This document shows positions 36,976 through 45,651 of a DNA stretch of 59,277 nt, piece after piece; the stretch's first letter is position 1, and the number at the start of each line of letters is the position of its first letter. Where the stretch lies: positions 1 through 59,277 of the forward strand of contig CACPLG010000009.1 of assembly GCA_902634775.1 (NCBI GenBank), read 5' to 3'. The stretch comes from an uncultured Pelagibacteraceae bacterium. GTDB taxonomy: Bacteria; Pseudomonadota; Alphaproteobacteria; Pelagibacterales; Pelagibacteraceae. A model generated the notes under the pieces. The model worked only from the letters and a program-made list of their open reading frames with translations, had not been told where the DNA came from and searched no databases. The translations under genes and the position numbers were made by a program.

Positions 36976-39029
36976 TACAGCAATTCTCTTTTGCCAACAT
37001 GATTAGCTTTACTGACAATGCCTCTACTTTCCATAATATCTATTATTCTCGCGGCCCTATTGTAACCTATTTGAAGTTTTCTTTGCAAAAAGGAGGTTGA
37101 TGCTTTTCCCTCAGATTTGACTATTTCAAGGGCTTTATTGTAAAGCTCATCATCTTGATCTGAGTCGTCAGATCCATCATCAGATGGACTTTCACAAGAT
37201 AAATTTAAAATTTCATCAACATATTCCGGATCTCCTTGTGATTTAAGAAAAGAATTTATTTTTTCAATTTCATTATCCGAAACAAATGGCGCATGGATTC
37301 TTGTAATTCGATTAGCTGAAGACATGAAAAGCATATCCCCTTTCCCTAATAATTGTTCAGCACCTTGTTCTCCGAGAATTGTTCTACTATCAATTTTTGA
37401 AGACACTTGAAAAGATATACGAGTTGGGAAATTTGCTTTGATAGTACCCGTTATTACATCAACACTTGGTCTTTGCGTTGCCATTATTATATGAATACCT
37501 GCGGCCCTTGCCATTTGAGAGAGTTTCTGAATACAATTTTCAATGTCCTTACTAGCAACCAACATGAGATCTGACATTTCGTCTACTATAACTACAATGT
37601 AAGGCATAGAAATTTTGTGTTTAGCGTTGTAACTGTCAATATTTCTAACGCCAACCTTTGTCATTAATTTGTATCTATTTTCCATTTCTTTTACTACCCA
37701 ACCTAAAACTGAGGCAGCTTTTTTTGCCTCAGTTATCACAGGACATAATAGATGGGGAATTCCTTCATATGTCGAAAGCTCTAACATCTTAGGATCAATT
37801 AAAATGAATTTACAAATTTCTGGTTTGTGTCTGTATAGCAATGAAAGAATAATCGTATTTATACATACAGATTTACCAGAGCCGGTGGTACCAGCAATTA
37901 AAAGATGTGGCATTGAGGTTAAATCTCCAATTAATGGTTGACCAGAAATACTTTTACCAAGAGCTATCGGTAATTTTAAATCCTTATTGTTAAATTTTGG
38001 ACTAGATATTATTTCTCTTAACATAACATTGTCTCGAGACGAATTTGGGAGCTCAATACCGATAGTACTAGATCCTGGAATTGTAGAAATCCTCGCAGAC
38101 TCAGAGCTTGTATTTCTCGCTATATCTTCAGAGAGGTTTACGATTTTTGAGACTTTAACTCCCGCAGCAGGTTCAAACTCATTAAGAGTAACAACTGGAC
38201 CCGTACTTATTTTTGTTATTTTTCCCTGTACACCAAAATCTAACAATACTTTTTCCAAAAAATCAGCATCAACTTTTTTTTCTTCTTTTGCATTTTTAAC
38301 TTTTTTTTCTGGAACCTTAAGGAAATCAAGTGATGGAAGTTTAAAAGCACCTACTTTTTTAGGCTCAGAAATGGACTCACTGAGGTTAAAAGTTTCTTGA
38401 ACGGTTTCTTTTTCTTTAAATTGTTGATCCTGACTTAAGATTTGATCTTTAACTCGATCAACTTTTTTCTTTCTTATAAATATTTTAATCCAATAAGAAT
38501 TTGGATTTAAGCTTAATACAAATAAGAGAATAAAAGTTATTAGAGAAAAATAATAAGTAATTTTGTTATTCAAGAATTCAAGTCTTAAAAAAACTGACTC
38601 ATTTAAAAAATTACCAACAAATCCACCATTTCCATTAATGTAAAGAAAGTAGGGTGATGTTAAAAAAACACTTAAAAAAAAAGTTCCGATTAAACTATAA
38701 CAAACTACTAAAAAAATATTATTTACAATTATACTCGGTGTTTTTTTAAAAAAAATATTAATTGCTGAAAAGATAATTGTTATAGGAATGAAATAACTTA
38801 TTAATCCAACTGATTGAAAAAAAAAGTCTGATATTATACTTCCATTAATTCCGAGCAAATTTTTAACTTTTTGTCCCTCAGAAAAAATAAAATTTGGATC
38901 ATCCGGTGTGTAAGTTATCACTGCTAAAGACAGTAAAATTGCTAATAGAAACAGCCCAATTGCAAAAATTTCAATTAAGCGATTAAATATAAATGCTTTT
39001 AGATCGATATTCTTAATTTTTAAATTCAT
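36975..39029 (-). CDS. ftsK: DNA translocase FtsK
   Basis: FtsK pumps chromosome ends through the closing septum and activates XerCD at dif. The 684-residue protein is at the short end of the family. Four or five N-terminal membrane helices (about 20-175) are followed by a brief linker (about 185-255) instead of a long Pro/Gln-rich one. The motor has Walker A GTTGSGKS (380-387) and VDEMSDLM. A C-terminal winged-helix gamma domain (from about 620, YNKALEIVKSEGKASTSFLQRKLQIGYNRAA) recognises KOPS-like sequences. Confidence 0.97.
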   Translation of the reverse strand: MNLKIKNIDLKAFIFNRLIEIFAIGLFLLAILLSLAVITYTPDDPNFIFSEGQKVKNLLGINGSIISDFFFQSVGLISYFIPITIIFSAINIFFKKTPSIIVNNIFLVVCYSLIGTFFLSVFLTSPYFLYINGNGGFVGNFLNESVFLRLEFLNNKITYYFSLITFILLFVLSLNPNSYWIKIFIRKKKVDRVKDQILSQDQQFKEKETVQETFNLSESISEPKKVGAFKLPSLDFLKVPEKKVKNAKEEKKVDADFLEKVLLDFGVQGKITKISTGPVVTLNEFEPAAGVKVSKIVNLSEDIARNTSSESARISTIPGSSTIGIELPNSSRDNVMLREIISSPKFNNKDLKLPIALGKSISGQPLIGDLTSMPHLLIAGTTGSGKSVCINTIILSLLYRHKPEICKFILIDPKMLELSTYEGIPHLLCPVITEAKKAASVLGWVVKEMENRYKLMTKVGVRNIDSYNAKHKISMPYIVVIVDEMSDLMLVASKDIENCIQKLSQMARAAGIHIIMATQRPSVDVITGTIKANFPTRISFQVSSKIDSRTILGEQGAEQLLGKGDMLFMSSANRITRIHAPFVSDNEIEKINSFLKSQGDPEYVDEILNLSCESPSDDGSDDSDQDDELYNKALEIVKSEGKASTSFLQRKLQIGYNRAARIIDIMESRGIVSKANHVGKRELL

Positions 39030-39089
39030 AAAGAATCAAATTTATCACTTTGTATCATTTAATATTTATTGTTAAAATTAAAAATATTT

Positions 39090-40178
39090 ATGAAAATTTG
39101 CTTATTTGGAAAAAACTTAACGAACTTAATTTTATCTCAAGTTTTAATTAAAAAAGGGATATCAGTTCATCTATACCATCAAAAAAAAAATAAGTTAGCA
39201 AAAATTAACTATAACAGGACTATTGGATTATCTTTTGAAAATATTAAGTTTTTGAAAAAATACGATTTAGATGTTGAAAAAATTGGTCAAAAAATAAGTA
39301 AAATTTTTCTTTATAAAAATGATTCCAAAGAAACTTTTTTAAAGTTTGATAATAAAAATTCGCTTTTCTTTATAGTGAAAAATCATCTTTTATTTGACAG
39401 TGTTTATAAAAAATTAAAGAAAAGAAAAGATTTCAAAGAAAGCAATATCAAAAAGGATTCTGATTACTTAAAACTATTAAAGAAAAAAGATTTTCAATTT
39501 TTTGTTAATTCAGAAACAAATAACATTATTAATAAAAAATTCTTTTTTCAAAACATAAAAAAAGATTACAAAAGCACATCCTATATTTCCGTGATTGACC
39601 ATCAAAAATTAAAGAATAATACTTCAGTTCAGATTTTTACAAAAAGGGGTCCCTTAGCTTTCTTACCAATTTCTAATTCAAAAACTTCCCTAGTTTATTC
39701 GGTAACCGATAAGTTAGATATAAATGAAAATGAATTTAAAGAACTTGTTAAAAAATATAACAAATTTTATAAGATTAAAAAATTTTTCAATGTAGATAAA
39801 TTTAAGTTAAATTTCTTTTTATCAAAAAAATATACTTATAAAAATATTTTATCCTTTGGAGACACTCTTCATAAAGTCCATCCATTAGCAGGGCAGGGAT
39901 TTAACATGACAGTAAGAGATATAAAATCTTTAACTGATCAAATCCAAAAAAATATAGATCTAGGTTTGGAGCTATCAACTGCCATCATAGCTTTTGAAAA
40001 AGACAGGAAACATAATAATTTCTTTTTTGCGTATGGAATTGATTTTCTCCACAATTTTTTTGAAAAAGAAAACAGATTTAAAATACTAGATAACAAAAAA
40101 ATTTCAGATACTTTAGATAAAAGTTTTTTCTTAAAGAAAATTTCAGAGAAATTTGCAAATAAGGGATTTAATTTTTAA
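39090..40178 (+). CDS. UbiH/COQ6-like flavoprotein with degenerate FAD motifs
   Basis: The 362-residue protein resembles ubiquinone-pathway FAD monooxygenases chiefly at the C-terminal FAD motif GDTLHKVHPLAGQGFNMTVRDI. The N-terminal Rossmann motif (GxGxxG) is reduced to LFGKNLTNLIL, and the ADGxxS/DG segment reads VNSETNNII. It is also Lys/Phe/Asn-rich and short. It may be a much-diverged ubiquinone hydroxylase or a non-catalytic relative. The start at 39090 (MKICLFGKN) is preferred over 39069 because the strand begins there. Confidence 0.7.
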   Translation: MKICLFGKNLTNLILSQVLIKKGISVHLYHQKKNKLAKINYNRTIGLSFENIKFLKKYDLDVEKIGQKISKIFLYKNDSKETFLKFDNKNSLFFIVKNHLLFDSVYKKLKKRKDFKESNIKKDSDYLKLLKKKDFQFFVNSETNNIINKKFFFQNIKKDYKSTSYISVIDHQKLKNNTSVQIFTKRGPLAFLPISNSKTSLVYSVTDKLDINENEFKELVKKYNKFYKIKKFFNVDKFKLNFFLSKKYTYKNILSFGDTLHKVHPLAGQGFNMTVRDIKSLTDQIQKNIDLGLELSTAIIAFEKDRKHNNFFFAYGIDFLHNFFEKENRFKILDNKKISDTLDKSFFLKKISEKFANKGFNF

Positions 40179-40823
40179 TTACTGAATAGTTTTATTACTA
40201 AAGTTATCTTTAAGATAAGTGTTAATTATTTGTTCTAATTTTTCTTTTCTATAATTAAGATTCTTTGTTTCTAGAAGCATTTGTTTTTCTTCAAGCGTAA
40301 AAGGTGAAGCCATCGCTAAAGTATTAATTGTTTGACTTAAGTCTTGCTTTTCGAATTCTTTCCAATTAATCAAATAACCCTGCTTTTCAAATAATGATCT
40401 TAAATTATCAAAGATAAGTCTTAAATCTGAAAATCTAATAGGTTCCTTTTTCTCACTAAGGTCTTGTTCAAAATCTTTATGATCAACTTCACATATTCTA
40501 TATGATTTATCACTTTTAATTTCATTGATAATTTTAAACCTTATTAAACCATTTAAGATAACTATATACCTACCATCATCAGTCTCATTAAAACTTGTAA
40601 TTTTTCCCATACATCCAATTTTAAATAGGTCAGGTTTTTTTGTATCCCCAGATTTTTTTGGCTGTATCATTCCAATAATCCTGTCACTCTTCATACTATC
40701 GTCTATCATTTGGATATATCTTGGTTCAAAAATATTTAGAGGAGCACTCGTATTCGGAAAAAATATAAAATTTGACAATGGAAAGACAGGGATTTTTTTT
40801 GGTAATTTTGTTTGATTGTTCAT
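40179..40823 (-). CDS. Lon N-terminal (substrate-binding) domain protein
   Basis: The roughly 214-residue protein consists only of a LON N-terminal domain (KIPVFPLSNFIFFPNTSAPLNIFEPRYIQMIDD, then IGCMGKITSFNETDDGRYIVILNGLIRFKI) plus a helical C-terminus. There is no ATPase or protease domain. Such stand-alone proteins are common in alphaproteobacteria and presumably bind peptides, but no function is established. The start at 40823 is preferred to 40838. Its end abuts the end of the UbiH-like gene. Confidence 0.88.
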   Translation of the reverse strand: MNNQTKLPKKIPVFPLSNFIFFPNTSAPLNIFEPRYIQMIDDSMKSDRIIGMIQPKKSGDTKKPDLFKIGCMGKITSFNETDDGRYIVILNGLIRFKIINEIKSDKSYRICEVDHKDFEQDLSEKKEPIRFSDLRLIFDNLRSLFEKQGYLINWKEFEKQDLSQTINTLAMASPFTLEEKQMLLETKNLNYRKEKLEQIINTYLKDNFSNKTIQ

Positions 40824-40948
40824 AATAAATTGTAGCAAAGAGTTTAGAAAATTTCTATACCAAAGCTCAAAGAATTCTTAATTTAGACTAATCAATTTGT
40901 CGCTTGCTTAATTTTTAAAAAGCCTTTAACTTCAAAGTAATTAAATAG

Positions 40949-41023
40949 GCGGGCATAGCTCAGTGGTAGAGCGTCTCGTTGCCAACGAGAAGGCCGTGGG
41001 TTCAAGTCCCATTGCCCGCTCCA
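40949..41023 (+). tRNA. tRNA-Gly(GCC)
   Basis: The cloverleaf folds fully. The acceptor stem is GCGGGCA with TGCCCGC, the D arm GCTC-AGTGGTA-GAGC, the anticodon stem TCTCG/CGAGA around loop TTGCCAA (anticodon GCC), and the T arm GTGGG-TTCAAGT-CCCAT. Discriminator T and an encoded CCA end the gene. The next gene starts 12 bases downstream, so the tRNA is probably released from a longer transcript. Confidence 0.97.
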
Positions 41024-41035
41024 TTTTAAGAAATT

Positions 41036-41374
41036 ATGAGCGATTTAGCAGAAAAAAAATGTATTCCATGTGAAGGTGGGATTCCGAGTTTCAAAATTGA
41101 CGAGATACACAAATACCTAAAAAAAGTTGATGGTTGGGATGTTAAACCCGATGAAAGTAAAAACTACTATCTAATTAAAGAATTTAAATTTAAAAATTTC
41201 CTTGAAAGCCAAGAGTTTGTCAACAAAGTTGGAAGTATTGCTGAAACCGAAGGTCATCATCCTGATATTTGGTTTGGTTGGGGATATGCAAAAATTAAAA
41301 TTTTTACTCACGCCATAAACGGTCTTGCCGAAAGTGATTTCATTCTTGCAGCTAAAATAGATAAAATTTCTTAA
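41036..41374 (+). CDS. Pterin-4a-carbinolamine dehydratase-like protein
   Basis: The 112-residue protein has the family signature ETEGHHPDIWFGWGYAKIKIFTHAINGLAESDF, with the His pair and spaced His/Asp of the active site. Classic members regenerate tetrahydrobiopterin; many bacterial ones act elsewhere in pterin metabolism or have no known role. The N-terminal CIPCEGG motif is common in the family. It starts 12 bases after tRNA-Gly and shares its TTAA stop with the convergent purH. Confidence 0.92.
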   Translation: MSDLAEKKCIPCEGGIPSFKIDEIHKYLKKVDGWDVKPDESKNYYLIKEFKFKNFLESQEFVNKVGSIAETEGHHPDIWFGWGYAKIKIFTHAINGLAESDFILAAKIDKIS

Positions 41375-42918
41375 TGTTTAAAATGTCTTGTCTTTGAAAA
41401 GACAAGAATAGTATTTGTTTTATTTGCAAAATTTATAATTTCTTTATCTCTAATTGATCCACTTGGTTGAATTATAGCCTCAACACCAGCTTGAACTAAA
41501 GTTTCAATTCCATCAACGAAAGGGAAAAAAGCGTCAGATGCAGCCACAATTTTTTCTTTAGTATCAAATCTTTTTAACTTTTTCATTTTACTCACAGCAA
41601 TCTTGCAGCTATCCAGCCTACTTGGTTGTCCTGATCCTATTCCAATAGTTGCATTATTTTGAGAGATTACTATTGCATTTGATTTTACAAATCTACATAC
41701 ATTAAATGTAAACAAAAGATTGTTCAGGATTTCATTTGAAGGTCTAACTTTAGAGACAACTTTAAAGTCACTTCTTTTGAAGATCTTAGTATCAGAAGAT
41801 TGCGAAAGAAAATTATTCATAATTGATGTATTTTGTTCAAAATTAAGTTCTTTCAATGAACTAGAGTCAATCAACCTTAAATTTTTTTTCCTTTTTAATA
41901 TTTTTAAAGCACCACTTTCAAAACCGTTTGCAACAACTACTTCATAAAACTTGCTTGAAATTTCTTTTGCAACAGTTTCATCAACTTTATAATTACATGA
42001 AACAATACCTCCAAAAGCACTTGTAGGGTCACACTCATATGCTTTAAGATAGCTATTGATTTTTCTTTTATCTAATGCAACTCCACAAGGGTTTGCATGT
42101 TTGATAATTACTGTCGAATAATCTTTAATAAATGATTTTGATAAGGATATACCTGTAAATATATCGTTATAATTATTGTAACTTAATTTTTTTCCACTTA
42201 GTTGTTTTATGTTTATTTCTTTGTTTAAAGAATAAACACTTGCGCCTTGGTGAGGATTTTCCCCATACCTTAAATTTTCAACTAAATTTCCACCAATTAA
42301 TTTCTTTTTTGGTGGTGGAGCGCCATTGTTAGCTTTATTCAAATATTCAGTAATTTTTGTATCGTAATATCCAGTTTCAAGGAAAGCGTCTCTTGATAAT
42401 ATTTTTCTAAAATTAAGACTTGTTGATCCTTTATATTTGTTCATTTCATTTTGAAGTGCAATATACTGATTTGTGCCTGTAATAACTGTTACATCCTCAT
42501 AATTTTTTGCTGCTGCTCTAACCAAAGTTGGTCCCCCAATATCGATATTTTCGATTATTTTTTTATCATTTCCTGTTTTTACTGCATCTTCAAAAGGATA
42601 AAAATTTACAATTACTAAATCTATCTTTTTGATATCAATTTTTTTAATTTGTTTTTGATGTTTTTTATTGTTCCTTTTGAATAAGATTCCTCCATAAAGC
42701 TTTGGATGTAAGGTTTTTACTCTTCCATCTAATATTTCTGGAGAATTAGTAAAATCATTTATTTCAATACTTTTATAACCTAGTCTATTAATTTTTTTAT
42801 AAGTACCTCCAGAACTTAATATTTCAACTTTAAATCTTCTAAGAACTTTTAAAATTTTTGAAAGTTCAGATTTGTCAGAAACTGAAATTAGGGCTCGATT
42901 AATCTTTTTTAAATTCAT
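41371..42918 (-). CDS. purH: Bifunctional AICAR transformylase/IMP cyclohydrolase
   Basis: PurH carries out the last two steps of IMP synthesis. The 515-residue protein has the N-terminal MGS-like cyclohydrolase domain (RALISVSDKSELSKIL, SSGGTYKKI, VKTLHPKLYGGIL) and the transformylase domain with ENLRYGENPHQGASVY, KHANPCGVA and SDAFFPFVDGI. It overlaps the heparinase-like gene by four bases in the rpe-heparinase-purH order found in other alphaproteobacteria. Confidence 0.98.
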   Translation of the reverse strand: MNLKKINRALISVSDKSELSKILKVLRRFKVEILSSGGTYKKINRLGYKSIEINDFTNSPEILDGRVKTLHPKLYGGILFKRNNKKHQKQIKKIDIKKIDLVIVNFYPFEDAVKTGNDKKIIENIDIGGPTLVRAAAKNYEDVTVITGTNQYIALQNEMNKYKGSTSLNFRKILSRDAFLETGYYDTKITEYLNKANNGAPPPKKKLIGGNLVENLRYGENPHQGASVYSLNKEINIKQLSGKKLSYNNYNDIFTGISLSKSFIKDYSTVIIKHANPCGVALDKRKINSYLKAYECDPTSAFGGIVSCNYKVDETVAKEISSKFYEVVVANGFESGALKILKRKKNLRLIDSSSLKELNFEQNTSIMNNFLSQSSDTKIFKRSDFKVVSKVRPSNEILNNLLFTFNVCRFVKSNAIVISQNNATIGIGSGQPSRLDSCKIAVSKMKKLKRFDTKEKIVAASDAFFPFVDGIETLVQAGVEAIIQPSGSIRDKEIINFANKTNTILVFSKTRHFKH

Positions 42919-44540
42919 ATTTTTTCAATCGACCAATTTATTTCTTCTTCTTCATTCGAGATAAATCCATTTATAAATATATTTAAATTTTCAGAAAAAG
43001 AGTTTTTTCTTCCAAAATAAAGACCTTTTTCAATATCAAAAATTTCTTTATCACAGGTAAATTTCCAACCAGATTTTTTCAGTTGTATTAATATAGATTT
43101 TTGATCTTGTGTTTTAATTGCATTTGTGCCGGGCATAAGATGAAATCGAATTTCATATTCTAAATTTTGAAAGCCTTTTTTGGATATAATTTTATCAGTT
43201 CCAACAAATTTGTTTTCATTTTTGAAAAAAATAAGATCTCTTTGAATATTTAGGCCATATTTTTTTTGGTAACCATCATGTTTTGCTGAGATATACCATT
43301 TATTTTGATCGTCCTCTATTTTTTTATCGAATATTTTTAGGTTACTTTTGAGGAAATTTTGGCCATTAGGATCTTTCGAAAAAGAACATGAAGAACTGTC
43401 ATCAATTGAAATAGTTGAATGTGATGCCGTTGATTTTGAAATAATATTTAATTTATGCTTAAAATCTTGATAGTACCCGCAATTAGTAATGAGTTTTTCA
43501 TTGTCATAAAAAAATTCGAAAGACAATGCCCCAGATTGATATTCTGATGAATTTTTCTTTTCTGGGGAAGAGCCAACATCCATTGCTAAACAATTTTTTT
43601 TATGTGAGAGAATTGCGTAACCACCTAAATTATTTAAGTTATTTTTAAATTTATAATCATGGATTTTAAGAAAATTTTGAAGATCATGGTTATTTATTTC
43701 TTGATTGCCATTAAATAAAAATTTCTTTTCATTTCCTTTAAAGAAAAATGCATAACATTTTCCTAAGTAATATATAATTTCATTTAGATGTTCAGGAATT
43801 TCATTCTGTGAGTCTCTAAGAAGTTCCCTTATAAATATCAAATACTTTATGTAAAAAAGTAATTGTCTTGGACTTCTAGATTTTGGAAATCCATCTAATT
43901 CAAAAGATGAATTAATAATTTTTTTTAATAAATTTAATCCAAAGTCTAGATATTTAGTTTGATTATTAAAAGATAAACTGGCAAGAATTATCGCAGCACA
44001 TCCCAACATTTTGTCGTTTAAAGTTGAAGAGTTATCGATCTCATTAATTAAATGATTTACTTGTTTTTTAATATTTCTAGAAAATAAAATTTTATAATTT
44101 TCTGTCGCATTTTCATAAGTAATCTGACTATTAGCAATCCATGAAATAATTCTTTTTGCCAATGTATCATTTTCCCAACTTTTTGGTGAATAGCCTTCAT
44201 AATTTCCAATCCAGTTTGATATTATATTTTGAGTAATTTTTTTTGATGATTTTAAGTTAATTGTAAATAACCAATAAAAACTATGAATCTTTTTATAATC
44301 TTTTTCATTAAGATCAATTTTATTCCAAACATCTTCAAGACTAAAATCTTCAATTCTAAAATTTCTCTCCTTCGATTTAATAATACAATTTAGTAAACTC
44401 AAATTTGGAACATAATTCAAGCCTCCGTCAAATACTCTAGATATCTTCCGGTTATAAATATTTGAGTTGAGATATATTTTTCTAATTTGTTTATAAAGAT
44501 AAGAAAGAGAATTATTTAAAAATTTTTCTTTAGCTATCAT
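42915..44540 (-). CDS. Heparinase II/III-like protein
   Basis: The 541-residue protein has an alpha/alpha barrel N-terminal half (NWIGNYEGYSPKSWENDTLAKRIISWIAN...) and a beta-sandwich C-terminal half with GGYAILSHKKNCLAMDVGS, GALSFEFFYDNEKLITNCGYY and ASHSTISIDDSSSC, as in heparinase II/III family polysaccharide lyases. No signal peptide is visible. Its conserved place between rpe and purH in alphaproteobacteria suggests an endogenous polysaccharide substrate, not a diet sugar, but none is known. Confidence 0.86.
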   Translation of the reverse strand: MIAKEKFLNNSLSYLYKQIRKIYLNSNIYNRKISRVFDGGLNYVPNLSLLNCIIKSKERNFRIEDFSLEDVWNKIDLNEKDYKKIHSFYWLFTINLKSSKKITQNIISNWIGNYEGYSPKSWENDTLAKRIISWIANSQITYENATENYKILFSRNIKKQVNHLINEIDNSSTLNDKMLGCAAIILASLSFNNQTKYLDFGLNLLKKIINSSFELDGFPKSRSPRQLLFYIKYLIFIRELLRDSQNEIPEHLNEIIYYLGKCYAFFFKGNEKKFLFNGNQEINNHDLQNFLKIHDYKFKNNLNNLGGYAILSHKKNCLAMDVGSSPEKKNSSEYQSGALSFEFFYDNEKLITNCGYYQDFKHKLNIISKSTASHSTISIDDSSSCSFSKDPNGQNFLKSNLKIFDKKIEDDQNKWYISAKHDGYQKKYGLNIQRDLIFFKNENKFVGTDKIISKKGFQNLEYEIRFHLMPGTNAIKTQDQKSILIQLKKSGWKFTCDKEIFDIEKGLYFGRKNSFSENLNIFINGFISNEEEEINWSIEKI

Positions 44541-44546
44541 GATAAA

Positions 44547-45206
44547 TCAAATCGATTTTAGAAAATCTATATTCTTTTTTATATCTCCATTGTTCTCTTT
44601 AAAAATTGTAGTCCCTGATACCAAGACATTTGCACCAGCATCAATTACTGATTTGAAATTTGAAAAATTAATTCCACCATCAACTTCAATATCAAAATTT
44701 AATTTTTTTTTATCTTTTAAATTTTTTAAGCTTTTAATTTTTTCTAAGACATCAGATATAAATTTTTGACCACCAAAACCTGGATAAACACTCATGATAA
44801 GTATTAGATCTACTTTATCTAGATAATCTTCAACAACGTCAATTTTAGTATCTGGATTTAAAGATATGCCCACTTTTTTTTTAAAACTTTTAATTTCATC
44901 AATGGACTCTTGCAAATTAGGAGTAGCCTCTGGATGGATTGTAATAATATCTGCTCCTGCATTTGCAAAATCCTTTATATATTTATGAACTGGACTAATC
45001 ATTAAATGAACATCAAATGGAAGTGATGTTTTACTTCTCAGTGCTTTAATAACAGGTGGACCAATAGTAATATTGGGTACAAAGTGACCATCCATCACAT
45101 CTACATGAATCATGTCAGCTCCAGCTGTTTCGAGCTTTTTAATATCTTTTTCCAAATTGCTGAAATCAGCTGAAAGAATTGATGGAGATATTTGAATTTT
45201 TTTCAT
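44547..45206 (-). CDS. rpe: Ribulose-phosphate 3-epimerase
   Basis: Rpe interconverts ribulose 5-phosphate and xylulose 5-phosphate in the pentose phosphate pathway. The 219-residue barrel has ISPSILSADFSNLEKDI, HVDVMDGHFVPNITIGP, VHLMI, LIMSVYPGFGGQKFI and DIEVDGGIN. It heads the rpe-heparinase-purH run. Confidence 0.97.
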   Translation of the reverse strand: MKKIQISPSILSADFSNLEKDIKKLETAGADMIHVDVMDGHFVPNITIGPPVIKALRSKTSLPFDVHLMISPVHKYIKDFANAGADIITIHPEATPNLQESIDEIKSFKKKVGISLNPDTKIDVVEDYLDKVDLILIMSVYPGFGGQKFISDVLEKIKSLKNLKDKKKLNFDIEVDGGINFSNFKSVIDAGANVLVSGTTIFKENNGDIKKNIDFLKSI

Positions 45207-45249
45207 TGATACTTAGAATACTAGTATCAATTTTTGTTTTTTTTTTGAA

Positions 45250-45600
45250 TCAATTTTTACCAAAAATTTGGTATATTTGAATAGCAATTTCACTTTCTAA
45301 TGGAAATGACAACATTCCCATTACAGAATAGCCTAATAGATAAGGCATTAAGTAAAATCTAAACATATAGAAGAACCAAGCAACATAAAGAGGCACCAAA
45401 GGCTTTATGATGAAGGATGGAGTAATAAATGCAAATATTCTTATAAATGGATCAGTCATCTTCACAAATATCTTCATAAAGAAGAAATTTGAATCTTCCC
45501 TTTGAAATATATTCATCGCAACTCTTCCAATGAGTGTCCACATAATTACGCCCATGACGTAATCGATTAAATAAACCATTGGATGAAAGTTTGCGTACAT
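45250..45600 (-). CDS. YggT-like small membrane protein
   Basis: The 116-residue protein has three hydrophobic segments. A stretch (IMWTLIGRVAMNIFQREDSNFFFMKIFVKMTDPFIRIFAFITPSF...KPLVPLYVAWFF) is reminiscent of YggT repeats, which have TDP-L-R---PP and a similar spacing. The resemblance is modest and the function unknown. It is separated from the symporter gene upstream by a strong terminator, so it must have its own promoter or depend on read-through. Confidence 0.6.
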   Translation of the reverse strand: MYANFHPMVYLIDYVMGVIMWTLIGRVAMNIFQREDSNFFFMKIFVKMTDPFIRIFAFITPSFIIKPLVPLYVAWFFYMFRFYLMPYLLGYSVMGMLSFPLESEIAIQIYQIFGKN

Positions 45601-45615
45601 GATTTTAAAAAGATT

Positions 45616-45639
45616 GAAGGGGCGAAAATTCGCCCCTTC
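45616..45639 (-). terminator. Intrinsic terminator after the DUF4212/symporter pair
   Basis: A perfect GC-rich hairpin, GAAGGGGCGAA-AA-TTCGCCCCTTC, stands 12 bases past the symporter stop. On the minus strand it is followed by a short AT stretch ending in a run of five T. This is one of only two clear intrinsic terminators seen; the other serves the porin. Confidence 0.88.
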
Positions 45640-45651
45640 GAAAGTAATTAT

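Noticed and set aside
37987..38400. 137-codon ORF antisense to ftsK
   Set aside because: Fully inside the FtsK motor-domain coding region; composition is that of a shadow frame.
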